From assembly GCA_023415055.1 (NCBI GenBank), contig JAEZLZ010000021.1:1-58983 (forward strand): DNA of 58,983 bases, given 5' to 3'. The notes under the pieces are model-generated. The model saw only the letters and a list, made by a program, of their open reading frames with translations. It had not been told where the DNA came from and searched no databases. Positions 48,924-57,823 of this stretch are shown piece by piece. Both the position numbers and the translations under genes were made by a program. Source of the stretch: Bacillota bacterium. GTDB lineage: Bacteria; Bacillota; Clostridia; Lachnospirales; Lachnospiraceae. How positions within the stretch are numbered: the stretch's first letter is position 1; every line of letters begins with the position of its first letter.

Positions 48924-51023
48924 TTAAAGGACTCTTTTGAATTTACGTTCCAGCTCATACTGGCTCATAGAGATAATAACCGGTCTTCCGTGAGGACAAT
49001 GATAAGGGTTCTCAAGTGTTAAGAGCTCATTAATCAGAGCTTTTGCTTCCTCATAGGAAAAGGTATGATTCGCTTTCACTGCTGCCTTACAGGATAAGGA
49101 GGCTACACGCTCTAAAATGGAACCGGCCTTTAGTGAATTACCTGAGCCTTCCTCCTCTGCCAGTTCGTCTATGAACTCTATAAGCAATTCTTTTTCACTG
49201 ATACCATAAAGGTCAGCCGGTACTGCGCGAACGGAGTATTCATTACCACCAAAGTGTTCGATTTCATAACCAAGACGAAAGAGCTCCTCCATTCTTCGCT
49301 GCAATACCTCCTGCTCCTTCAGAGTCAGAGACAGCACAATCGGTGGGAGCAGCTGTTGGGATTCATAAGTCTTATTTGCCGCAGCAGTCATGATACGTTC
49401 ATATAATACCTTCTCATGAGCAGCATGCTGATCAATAATATATAATTCCTTTTGATACTCCACCAACCAATAGGTCTGAAATAGTTGTCCGATAATGCGG
49501 TGCTCCGAAACCGCCTGCTTCGACAGAAAAGGCTTCTCCTCCTGAACTTTTGCGGATGTCGGAAACAGACTCATCTGTTCTTTCACAATAATCTGTGGAG
49601 CAGCTACCGGAGGATCCATGATATCGGATTCTCGTAGGTCGTTTCGATCAACTTTATGTGAAACTTGATCGGGCGTTATGTTAATGTCTGGATGGCTGAC
49701 ATCCTGATTTAAGGTCTCAGAAATGATCTTTAGTGCATCTAAGCTGGCCTGTGGATTCGAAACTTTTTGTGACGGAGAGATATGATAGCTTTCTTTACCC
49801 TCTCCTAACTTATATACACCGGCAGAGCTTACCTGGGAGCCGGACGTACTATGATAATTTATCTGCTTCTGTACTTCAGAGGTTCTGCTGGCAGAAGCTG
49901 TTACGGACGCAGTTGCGTTGTAAGAGGATTGTCCTAAAAAATGATTCCTGCGATTATGTTCGAAGGGCTCCGGTATCACGGGCTGTACTTCCTTCTTCTC
50001 TGCCACTGTCACCAGAGATACCTTAGGAATCATTTCCTTTCCGGATAGGGTATCCCGAAGAAGGTGATAGGTCTGCTGATAGATTTCTTCACTTTTTTTT
50101 AATCGAATATCCAGCTTCTGAGGATGTACATTAACATCAATCTGTTCCGGATCAATTTCAAAATAGATAGAAGTAAAGGGATACTTATGCTGCATGAGGT
50201 ACGGCTTGTAAGCCTCCTCTATGGCTTTCGTAATTACATTACTCTTAATATAACGACCATTAATAAAATAATTTTCAAAATTACGATTACCTCTGGTAAT
50301 AGTGGGCTTTCCGATATAACCGGTTACCCTAAGCCCGTCGGCATCGTATTCTACCGGCAGCAGCTCTTTTGTGATATCCCGGCCATAGACCTGATATAGG
50401 ATGTCCTTACTGCTATTATTGCCGGAGGATTGAAGCTTAACCTGATTATTCATGATGAATTTGAAGGAAACATTCGGATGGGATACCATTAGGCGCTCCA
50501 TCAGATCGCTGATATAACCTGCTTCCGTTACGGCGGATTTTAAGAACTTCCTTCTTGCAGGTGTGTTGAAGAATAGATTTCGGACGATGAGGGTCGTTCC
50601 GCTGGGACAACCGATCTCCTCGAGCGCTTTCTCGTCCCCTCCTTCGATCAGATAACGAAAACCATTGAGTGCACTGGGGGTTTTAGTGATGAGTTCTACC
50701 TGTGCAACGGAAGCAATACTTGATAAAGCCTCCCCCCGAAAACCCAGACTGGTTACGGAAAGAAGATCCTCGGCTGTTCGTATCTTACTGGTGGCATGAC
50801 GAAGAAATGCCAAGGGGATATCCTCCCTGGCAATTCCACCGCCGTTATCGGTAATGCGGATAAAGGAAAGACCGCCTTCCTTGATCTCAGCAGTGATTGC
50901 CGTCGCTCCGGCATCCATGGCATTTTCAATAAGCTCCTTTACCACGGCGCTGGGACGCTCCACTACCTCTCCGGCTGCTATTTGATTAATGGTTACCTCG
51001 TCAAGAACATGTATGAGTGACAT
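48924..51023 (-). CDS. mutL: DNA mismatch repair protein MutL
   Basis: 699 aa from the ATG at 51023 (TAGGAGGTGCCC). The N-terminal GHKL ATPase holds ELIENAMDAGATAI, ITDNGGGIAREDI and TSLGFRGEALSSIASVAQVE. A low-complexity Ser/Gln-rich linker spans about 365-480. The C-terminal domain contains DQHAAHEKVLYE, the DQHA-x2-E-x4-E metal motif of MutL proteins with endonuclease activity, so it nicks DNA itself as expected in a host without MutH. 9 bp behind mutS. Confidence 0.96.
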   Translation of the reverse strand: MSLIHVLDEVTINQIAAGEVVERPSAVVKELIENAMDAGATAITAEIKEGGLSFIRITDNGGGIAREDIPLAFLRHATSKIRTAEDLLSVTSLGFRGEALSSIASVAQVELITKTPSALNGFRYLIEGGDEKALEEIGCPSGTTLIVRNLFFNTPARRKFLKSAVTEAGYISDLMERLMVSHPNVSFKFIMNNQVKLQSSGNNSSKDILYQVYGRDITKELLPVEYDADGLRVTGYIGKPTITRGNRNFENYFINGRYIKSNVITKAIEEAYKPYLMQHKYPFTSIYFEIDPEQIDVNVHPQKLDIRLKKSEEIYQQTYHLLRDTLSGKEMIPKVSLVTVAEKKEVQPVIPEPFEHNRRNHFLGQSSYNATASVTASASRTSEVQKQINYHSTSGSQVSSAGVYKLGEGKESYHISPSQKVSNPQASLDALKIISETLNQDVSHPDINITPDQVSHKVDRNDLRESDIMDPPVAAPQIIVKEQMSLFPTSAKVQEEKPFLSKQAVSEHRIIGQLFQTYWLVEYQKELYIIDQHAAHEKVLYERIMTAAANKTYESQQLLPPIVLSLTLKEQEVLQRRMEELFRLGYEIEHFGGNEYSVRAVPADLYGISEKELLIEFIDELAEEEGSGNSLKAGSILERVASLSCKAAVKANHTFSYEEAKALINELLTLENPYHCPHGRPVIISMSQYELERKFKRVL

Positions 51024-51032
51024 GGGCACCTC

Positions 51033-53747
51033 CTAGATTCTGTCCTTTATCTTCTTCTGAAGCTGGTAAAGCTTGTTGATTGCATCAATTGGTGTCAATC
51101 TTGCTACATTCAGATCACGCAGCTCTGTAATAATGTCTTCGTTTTCGCTGGTAGAAAACATAGAAAGCTGATCGTTGTATTGCTTTGCTTTTCTTCCTCT
51201 TCGGGATGCTTCGGCATTCTTAAGGGAGGATTCATAGCTGTCAAAGGAGAATTCCTCCTGGATAAAGTCATCCTCCGGCTTTGCTGTCTCCGGAGTAGAC
51301 AGATTCTTCGCTTTCAGTGCAAGATCATTTCCTGTCAGCTCCATGACAATCTCGGAAGCTCGTTTTAGAACACTGGTAGGTACGCCTGCAAGCTTGGCAA
51401 CCTGAATGCCATAGCTCTTATCTGCACCACCTTTGACAATCTTGCGAAGGAAGACGATATCTTCTCCCTGTTCCTTTACTGCGATACAATAATTATTCAC
51501 ACCTTCCAGGCGGCCTTCTAATTCGGTAAGCTCATGATAGTGTGTGGCAAATAAGGTCTTAGCCCCAAGAACCTGGTGGTTGCTGATGTGCTCCACGACT
51601 GCCCAGGCGATACTTAGACCATCAAAGGTACTGGTACCACGGCCGATCTCGTCTAGAATAAGTAAACTGTTTTTTGATGCATTCCGTAATATATTCGCTA
51701 CTTCCGTCATTTCAACCATAAAGGTACTTTGACCGCTTGCTAGGTCATCCGAGGCACCTACACGGGTAAAAATACGATCAACGATACTGATGGAAGCGGA
51801 ATCAGCGGGGACAAAGCTGCCGATCTGAGCCAACAGTACAATTAGAGCCGTTTGTCTCATATAGGTAGATTTACCTGCCATATTCGGACCGGTGATGATG
51901 GACACTCGATTCTGTTTATTATCCAATAAGGTATCATTGGCTACGAACATATCATGAGAAATCATCCGCTCTACGACAGGATGTCTTCCGTTCTTAATAT
52001 GTATTCCACCGCCGGTATTCATCTCCGGCTTGACATAATTATTTTGTTCTGCTACCAATGCCAGAGAGGCGAATACATCCACCTTGGCGATCGCCTTTGC
52101 TGTCTGTTGGATGCGTTTTACTTCCATACCAATTTGTTCACGAATCTCGCTGAACAGGTCATATTCCAGAGAAAACAGCTTGTCCTCGGCACCGAGAATA
52201 ATATCCTCCAGATCCTTAAGTTCCGGTGTCGTATATCGCTCTGCATTAGCTAAGGTTTGCTTTCGAATCCAGGTAGGCGGTACGAGATTCTGATAGGAAT
52301 TGGTTACCTCCAGATAATAGCCGAAGACACGGTTATAGCGGATACGCAGATTCTTTATACCGGTAGCCTCTCGCTCCTTTGTCTCTAAGTCCATCAGCCA
52401 ATCCTTTCCTTCGGTCTTGGCTTTGCGCAGTCGGTCAACTTCTTCATTATAGCCTTCACGGATAATCCCGCCCTCTTTCACATTTAGGGGAGGTTCTTCG
52501 GCGATAGAGCTATTAATCAGATCAAAAATATCCGTCAGGGGATCCAACTCATCAAATACTTCCTTCAGCAGCTCACTGTCAAAGCTCTGCATCAAGAACT
52601 TGATATGAGGAAGCATGGACAGGGAAGAACTGAAAGCAATCAGATCTCTGGGTCCTGCACTTTTATAACTAATCTTACTCATCAGTCGTTCCAGATCATA
52701 GATCGGATTCAGATATTCCCTGATTTCTTCTCTGGTGATCATATTATCCTTCATCTGACTGACGGCATCCAAACGTTGATTTATCATTTCATAATCGATC
52801 AGAGGCTGCTCCATGAAACTGCGAAGAAGTCTTGCACCCATGGCAGTCTTTGTCTTATCAAGGACCCATAAGAGAGAGCCCTTCTTGGTCTTTTCACGGA
52901 TCGTTTCGGTTAATTCCAGATTTCGAACCGTGGAGCTGTCAAGCAGCATATACTTCTCGTAAGTATAGGGGGAAAGCTTGATGATATGGGACAGGGAGCT
53001 CTTCTGTGTCTCCTGTAAAAATTGCATGATACAGCCTGCAGCAATCACTCCGATGGTATAATCCTTTAGACCAAGTCCATCCAGGGTTGCTACATTAAAA
53101 TGCTCCTTCAGCGCACGAACACAAAGCTCATCATCAAAATACCAGGGCTCCAGAGGTGATAAGGCTACATTATTATAATTCTTTATTGCATCAATGTTAA
53201 CACCGGATACGAAAAAGGTGTCATTACAGATGATTTCCGAGGGGGACCACTTGAAAATCTCATCCATCAGCTTTCGTTCGGTATCCACCTCTGTCACATA
53301 ATAATCTCCCGTTGTAACGTCAACGATGGAGATGCCGTATGCATTTGTGGTATGTACGACTGCCATTAGATAATTGTTCTTAGATTCATCCAGTACCTGA
53401 GTATTTAGATTGGTACCGGGTGTTACGATACGGATGACTTCTCTTTTTACGATCCCCTTAGCTTGCTTGGGATCCTCCACCTGCTCACAGATGGCTACAC
53501 GATAACCGCGGCTGACTAACTTACTAAGATAGTTCTCCACTGCATGATAGGGCACGCCGCACATGGGAGCCCTATCCTCCTGCCCGATATTCTTACCAGT
53601 CAGTGCGATTTCCAACTCCTTTGAACACACATGGGCATCTTCAAAAAACATTTCATAAAAATCACCTAAACGGTAAAATAAGATACAGTCTTTATATTGT
53701 TCCTTGATTTGCATGTATTGCTGCATCAGAGGAGTTAATTGCGTCAT
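51033..53747 (-). CDS. mutS: DNA mismatch repair protein MutS
   Basis: 904 aa from the ATG at 53747 (AAAGGATTTGTTACC). LFYRLGDFYEMFFEDA contains the mismatch-reading Phe-x-Glu. The ATPase has Walker A ITGPNMAGKSTYMRQTALIV (about 620), Walker B LILDEIGRGTSTFDGLSIAW (about 697) and FATHYHELTELEG. The C-terminal tail is polar. It finds mismatches and recruits MutL (encoded next). Slightly longer than E. coli MutS (853 aa) through the tail. Confidence 0.96.
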   Translation of the reverse strand: MTQLTPLMQQYMQIKEQYKDCILFYRLGDFYEMFFEDAHVCSKELEIALTGKNIGQEDRAPMCGVPYHAVENYLSKLVSRGYRVAICEQVEDPKQAKGIVKREVIRIVTPGTNLNTQVLDESKNNYLMAVVHTTNAYGISIVDVTTGDYYVTEVDTERKLMDEIFKWSPSEIICNDTFFVSGVNIDAIKNYNNVALSPLEPWYFDDELCVRALKEHFNVATLDGLGLKDYTIGVIAAGCIMQFLQETQKSSLSHIIKLSPYTYEKYMLLDSSTVRNLELTETIREKTKKGSLLWVLDKTKTAMGARLLRSFMEQPLIDYEMINQRLDAVSQMKDNMITREEIREYLNPIYDLERLMSKISYKSAGPRDLIAFSSSLSMLPHIKFLMQSFDSELLKEVFDELDPLTDIFDLINSSIAEEPPLNVKEGGIIREGYNEEVDRLRKAKTEGKDWLMDLETKEREATGIKNLRIRYNRVFGYYLEVTNSYQNLVPPTWIRKQTLANAERYTTPELKDLEDIILGAEDKLFSLEYDLFSEIREQIGMEVKRIQQTAKAIAKVDVFASLALVAEQNNYVKPEMNTGGGIHIKNGRHPVVERMISHDMFVANDTLLDNKQNRVSIITGPNMAGKSTYMRQTALIVLLAQIGSFVPADSASISIVDRIFTRVGASDDLASGQSTFMVEMTEVANILRNASKNSLLILDEIGRGTSTFDGLSIAWAVVEHISNHQVLGAKTLFATHYHELTELEGRLEGVNNYCIAVKEQGEDIVFLRKIVKGGADKSYGIQVAKLAGVPTSVLKRASEIVMELTGNDLALKAKNLSTPETAKPEDDFIQEEFSFDSYESSLKNAEASRRGRKAKQYNDQLSMFSTSENEDIITELRDLNVARLTPIDAINKLYQLQKKIKDRI

Positions 53748-53904
53748 GGTAACAAATCCTTTCGTATACGGAATGTTCTTAATCCTACTAAGTATGGTGG
53801 TTGATTGAATAATCAACAATATAAGTAGTATTTTATTCGATAAATTAAAATCATAACAATTATAACATAAAGAAGCTCGATTGCAAGAATCGGTTCACCT
53901 CATT

Positions 53905-54381
53905 TTACTCCATTAAAACATCGTCAGCCAGATTATCACCGTCTGCCGCTGTGGTTGCCAACACATCACAGCGCTCATTCATTGGATGACCGTTATGCCC
54001 TCTCACCCATTCATATCTGACCTGGTGAGGTTCCATGGCTTTTAGCAGGCGCTTCCATAAGTCCACATTCTTCACCGGCTCATTCTTTCCTCTCATCCAA
54101 CCCTTCTTAATCCAGCCTTCGAGCCAATGCTCATTGAAGGCCTTTACAAGATATTGGGAATCGGAATACAACTTCACCTGACAGGGCTTCGTCAAAGCCT
54201 CCAATCCTGCAATCGCCGCCATCAGCTCCATTCGATTATTTGTGGTTTTCTTAAAGCCTGCACTATATTCTCTTTCATGAGTTACACCTTTGGAATCTAT
54301 AAATACAACAATCGCTCCATAGCCACCGGGACCATCCGGGTTTCCTCTTGCGGAACCGTCGGTATATATCGTAACATTCAT
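53905..54381 (-). CDS. rnhA: ribonuclease HI
   Basis: 158 aa. Catalytic DEDD residues are visible: IYTDGSARGNPDGPGGYGA (Asp), NNRMELMAAIAGLEAL (Glu), KLYSDSQYLVKAF (Asp) and GHNGHPMNERCD (Asp). A basic handle (HWLEGWIKKGWMRGKNEPVK) is present. It degrades RNA in RNA-DNA hybrids in the cytoplasm. Located between mutS and the MutS-like membrane gene, all leftward. Confidence 0.95.
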   Translation of the reverse strand: MNVTIYTDGSARGNPDGPGGYGAIVVFIDSKGVTHEREYSAGFKKTTNNRMELMAAIAGLEALTKPCQVKLYSDSQYLVKAFNEHWLEGWIKKGWMRGKNEPVKNVDLWKRLLKAMEPHQVRYEWVRGHNGHPMNERCDVLATTAADGDNLADDVLME

Positions 54382-54424
54382 ACTATGCCTCCATATAAAA
54401 TATTTAAAACGATGTGGTTATCGG

Positions 54425-56095
54425 TTATAGATTACTCCATTCACCGCTAGTTAAAAATTCTCCTGCAGCCTGTTCTGCTGAGTGAATGATATCACTTGGA
54501 TAGCCAAGCATATCAAGAAGTTTAATTGCATTTTTTGAGACTGCTTTGCCTTGATAGAGACGATAATCAAATAAAACCTGTTTATCTTCAATCCGTTCCT
54601 GAAAATGATAATTAGAATAATTCTTCTCCAGTATGTGTGTAAGCTCAATATCATGGGTTGCGGCAAATACCAGTGCATTTTTCAAAGCCAGAGAATTGAG
54701 AATTCTACTGGATGCGGCGATACGCTCCAAGGTATTGGTACCACGCAGCACCTCATCAATAAAGCACAGCATGGGGATATCGTCGTTGACCTGATCCAAT
54801 ATACGCTTCAGGGACTTGATCTCCACGATATAATAGCTCTCACTGCTAAAGATATTGTCTCTAAGAGCCATGGAGGAATAGATCATAAAATAGCTTCCAC
54901 GATAGCTTCTGGCTGTTGAGGTAAAGATCGTCTGGGACAGTATCGCATTTATAGCAAGTGTCTTAATAAAGGTAGATTTACCGGATGCATTGGAACCTGT
55001 TAAAAGTACGCTTCTGTCTTCCGTGATCGAGTTTGTTACCGGTGACTCTAATAACGGATGATATAAATCGGTTGCCGAGATGCAAGGTTTTCCTGAATGA
55101 ATAAGCTCAGGTTCACAATAATAGTAAATCAACTTGCGGAAGGAAGCGGCAGCTATCATACTGTCAAGATAACCGATATTCTCAAAGATACGATTGAGAA
55201 TGGAACGATTTTTCTTAAAAAAGCTAAGCATGGAATTGTATTTGATCAGATCCAGATGAAACAGCATACGGAAATAATCCAGAATCATATCGAGCAGGTT
55301 GCCGTTTGCACTCTTCGGAGCCAATATAAATGCACCACGTTTAATCTTACTAAAAAAACGAATATCTTCCCTTAGACGGTCCGTATATTTCCTAAGCTCA
55401 GGAAGGTCCTGACGAATAATCGTTTTGGTACCGTCAAGCAAGCGAAACAGATAGGAAAACACCGTAATATAATTCTCAATCTTTGCTTTACAAGAGTAAT
55501 AGTGAAAGATGTTGATAACTGCAAAGGCAAAGGTTCCTACTCCGCCTAATCCGGGACGAATGAAAATCATGATAATCGAAAGAATCAAACCAAGATCTAA
55601 AAGATAATGGATCAGATTACTTTGAGCTTCCTGTGCTTCCAAACGATTAATATATTCAAAGACCGAGATATTACGCAGCTTGCCCATCTCATGCAGACTA
55701 AGCTGAAGGCGGATTCGGGGCTCTTCGTTCTCGGTGAAGTACTTCATCAAGCGGCTTCGTTCCTTTAACTCCTCTTCCGAAAAGCAAGGCTTACGAAGCA
55801 TGGAATAGAGATATTCTTCTCCGATGGAGGACTGGGTATTGTTCATCTCCATGTAAATCTCATTCATATCCAGATCGTTCCAGGTGATATCATCCACATC
55901 AAGCTGCGCATCCTGAACCGATAAATAATATGCCTTAAGAAACTCCCATTTTTCAGAGGTGTACTCCTCACTCGGAGTGTCTCCCCATTCCCGCAGAAGG
56001 CGAAGCCTTAGCTGTTTTTTATTATTGATGTCATTGATTCTGCTCCATATTACAATTCCGATCATGATTGCAACGATAATTATGATATATTCCAT
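54425..56095 (-). CDS. membrane-anchored MutS-family ATPase
   Basis: 556 aa from the ATG at 56095 (AGGAG 10 nt upstream). One N-terminal membrane helix (MEYIIIIVAIMIGIVIWSRI) and two more near 165-215 (LIHYLLDLGLILSIIMIFI, and FAFAVINIFHYYS). Then comes the MutS core and domain V ATPase: VLLTGSNASGKSTFIKTLAI (Walker A, about 375), CFIDEVLRGTNTLERIAAS (Walker B, about 440), FAATHDIELTHIL. It has no mismatch-binding domain I, so it is not mutS; it resembles the MutS-like membrane proteins of unknown role found in Firmicutes and Bacteroidetes. Function unknown. Confidence 0.85.
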   Translation of the reverse strand: MEYIIIIVAIMIGIVIWSRINDINNKKQLRLRLLREWGDTPSEEYTSEKWEFLKAYYLSVQDAQLDVDDITWNDLDMNEIYMEMNNTQSSIGEEYLYSMLRKPCFSEEELKERSRLMKYFTENEEPRIRLQLSLHEMGKLRNISVFEYINRLEAQEAQSNLIHYLLDLGLILSIIMIFIRPGLGGVGTFAFAVINIFHYYSCKAKIENYITVFSYLFRLLDGTKTIIRQDLPELRKYTDRLREDIRFFSKIKRGAFILAPKSANGNLLDMILDYFRMLFHLDLIKYNSMLSFFKKNRSILNRIFENIGYLDSMIAAASFRKLIYYYCEPELIHSGKPCISATDLYHPLLESPVTNSITEDRSVLLTGSNASGKSTFIKTLAINAILSQTIFTSTARSYRGSYFMIYSSMALRDNIFSSESYYIVEIKSLKRILDQVNDDIPMLCFIDEVLRGTNTLERIAASSRILNSLALKNALVFAATHDIELTHILEKNYSNYHFQERIEDKQVLFDYRLYQGKAVSKNAIKLLDMLGYPSDIIHSAEQAAGEFLTSGEWSNL

Positions 56096-56333
56096 GGTCT
56101 CATTACTCCTGTCTGTGTTAACAAATTCTTTGTTCACCTAGAATAGCTTTTTTCTGAAATACGGTCAGGGAAGCCTGTAAATACGATTTAATTACTAGGG
56201 TTATTATAGGATTCAAATGTTTCACTGTCAATCTTTGCATGACTCAAAATAACCGAATTCTAATTGCTGAACGAATATTGGATTATAAAATCAGAAATCT
56301 AAAACTTTCGATGCCTGTGAAGCAGGCAAAGAA

Positions 56334-56362
56334 AATGGTTGAACAGTAGCTGTTCAACCATT
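56334..56362 (-). terminator. intrinsic terminator behind the NlpC/P60 gene
   Basis: A perfect 13-bp stem, AATGGTTGAACAG (56334-56346) with CTGTTCAACCATT (56350-56362) and a 3-nt loop, followed by TTCTTTG on the minus strand. Stops leftward reading 22 bp past 56385. Confidence 0.82.
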
Positions 56363-56384
56363 CCTATACTCATATTATTGTTTC

Positions 56385-57458
56385 CTATTCATTGATATAT
56401 CTTGCAAACTTAACCGGTGATCTGTAATACATATTTGAGATCTTGATACCGTCTCTTCGATTACTTGCATGGATAACTCTACCGTTACCGATGTACATAG
56501 CAACGTGATTAATGTAGGAAGAGCTTCCATAAAATACAAGATCGCCAGGTTTTAAACTACCGGCAGAAACGGAATTGCCGCCTCTTGCCTGTTCTCTGGA
56601 GGTACGAGGAATATAGATACCAAGCTGTCGATACAATGCCTGCGTAAATCCGGAACAATCAACACCTCTGCCAAGAGAGGTTCCACCCCATACGTAAGCT
56701 TCACCTAAGTGCTGCTTAGCCATGTTAATCAACTTAACACGAACGGAGGAAACATCAGAACCATATTCTAATTCCTCAATGGATACAGCCTTAATCAACT
56801 GGAAGGATAAATCCACGTATTCTTTGGCTACATAAGCTTCGGTACCGTCTTCGGAATCATCGGAGTCCAGTCTTACCTGTACCCACTTGCCATGTTCCGC
56901 ATCATCGGTAATGATTCTTGAATCAAGAACGATTAGTTCCTCACCCTTTGCAATCTGATCGATTACTTCTGAGCCGGTGCTAGGGTCCTTGCGGACACGA
57001 AGACCATTTGTATTGGCTGTAGCGATATAATTACCATATTTCTTTGCTAACTGTGTTGCTTCTGCACCGGTAATCAAATATTTGCTCATTACATATCCGG
57101 TTACCTTACCGGATTTAATCTTGGTCCATCCGTCATTATCGGCCTCCAAGATCTCGCAACCGCCGTGCTTTGGCAGCTTACCAACAAGCTTCTTATCTTC
57201 TCCCCGTCCGGAACGGATATTCAAATTGTTATCGACATCAGCAATTCCTACATTAACAAAACCGGGAATCGGAATCTCATAAGTAGATAAACTGGATATT
57301 GTTGACCCCTCGTCACCACTACCGGCGCTGAAGGATATCTTATCTGCGGTAAAGCCAGCAACTGCTTCCTCATATGCCATTGCTGTCTTAGGATTGGCTG
57401 TGAGCACTAATGTTCCCGTTACACATACCAAGGAAAACTTTAGGAGCTTCCTAATCAT
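56385..57458 (-). CDS. secreted SH3b - NlpC/P60 peptidoglycan hydrolase
   Basis: 357 aa from the ATG at 57458 (GGAGGATGTATA). Signal peptide (MIRKLLKFSLVCVTGTLVLT, cut near AMA). Two SH3b domains (NVGIADVDNNLNIRSGRGED near 70, ANTNGLRVRKDPSTGSEVI near 150) bind cell wall. The C-terminal NlpC/P60 domain has the catalytic Cys in GRGVDCSGFTQALYRQL (about 270) and His in YINHVAMYIGNGRVIHASNR (about 320). It cuts peptide bonds in peptidoglycan outside the cell. The lone position near spoIVA hints at cell-separation or sporulation use, which is inference. Confidence 0.92.
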   Translation of the reverse strand: MIRKLLKFSLVCVTGTLVLTANPKTAMAYEEAVAGFTADKISFSAGSGDEGSTISSLSTYEIPIPGFVNVGIADVDNNLNIRSGRGEDKKLVGKLPKHGGCEILEADNDGWTKIKSGKVTGYVMSKYLITGAEATQLAKKYGNYIATANTNGLRVRKDPSTGSEVIDQIAKGEELIVLDSRIITDDAEHGKWVQVRLDSDDSEDGTEAYVAKEYVDLSFQLIKAVSIEELEYGSDVSSVRVKLINMAKQHLGEAYVWGGTSLGRGVDCSGFTQALYRQLGIYIPRTSREQARGGNSVSAGSLKPGDLVFYGSSSYINHVAMYIGNGRVIHASNRRDGIKISNMYYRSPVKFARYINE

Positions 57459-57762
57459 TATACATCCTCCATACATTTTCTTGTAATATTACACGAAAGA
57501 TTATGTCGTCACATATGTAAATTGATATGTAAAATATAGTGTTGAAATCAAGGTCGTTTCTGATGCTTGAAGCATCAATTAACTTGTCATGAATTAATTG
57601 TTACATAAATGTTAAATATGTTACGTGAGTATTATATCAAATACTATTCTTTTTGTCAACTCTATGTCAACTTTATTTTAAATTTTAGTCAAAATTAACA
57701 AGTACACAAAAATCAGATCCACATAGTAAATCCTGAAACGTGCGCCCGCCGGGCACACCGAT
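57459..57762. other. intergenic region
   Basis: About 300 bp with a GATGCTTGAAGCATC hairpin (57562-57576) followed by TGTCATGAATT (57585-57595), the same motif seen beside hairpins near 38752, 43093 and 46011. The NlpC gene's promoter must lie here. No gene seen. Confidence 0.5.
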
Positions 57763-57805
57763 AAAAAAGCTACCGCGGTATGATTTTTTTCATATACCGG
57801 GTAGC
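57763..57805 (-). terminator. intrinsic terminator behind spoIVA
   Basis: GCTACC-G-CGGTAT (57769-57781) pairs with ATACCG and GGTAGC (57794-57805) with one bulged base; six T follow on the minus strand. It lies 19 bp past the spoIVA stop. Confidence 0.82.
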
Positions 57806-57823
57806 CCTTTTTGTTACAAATTA

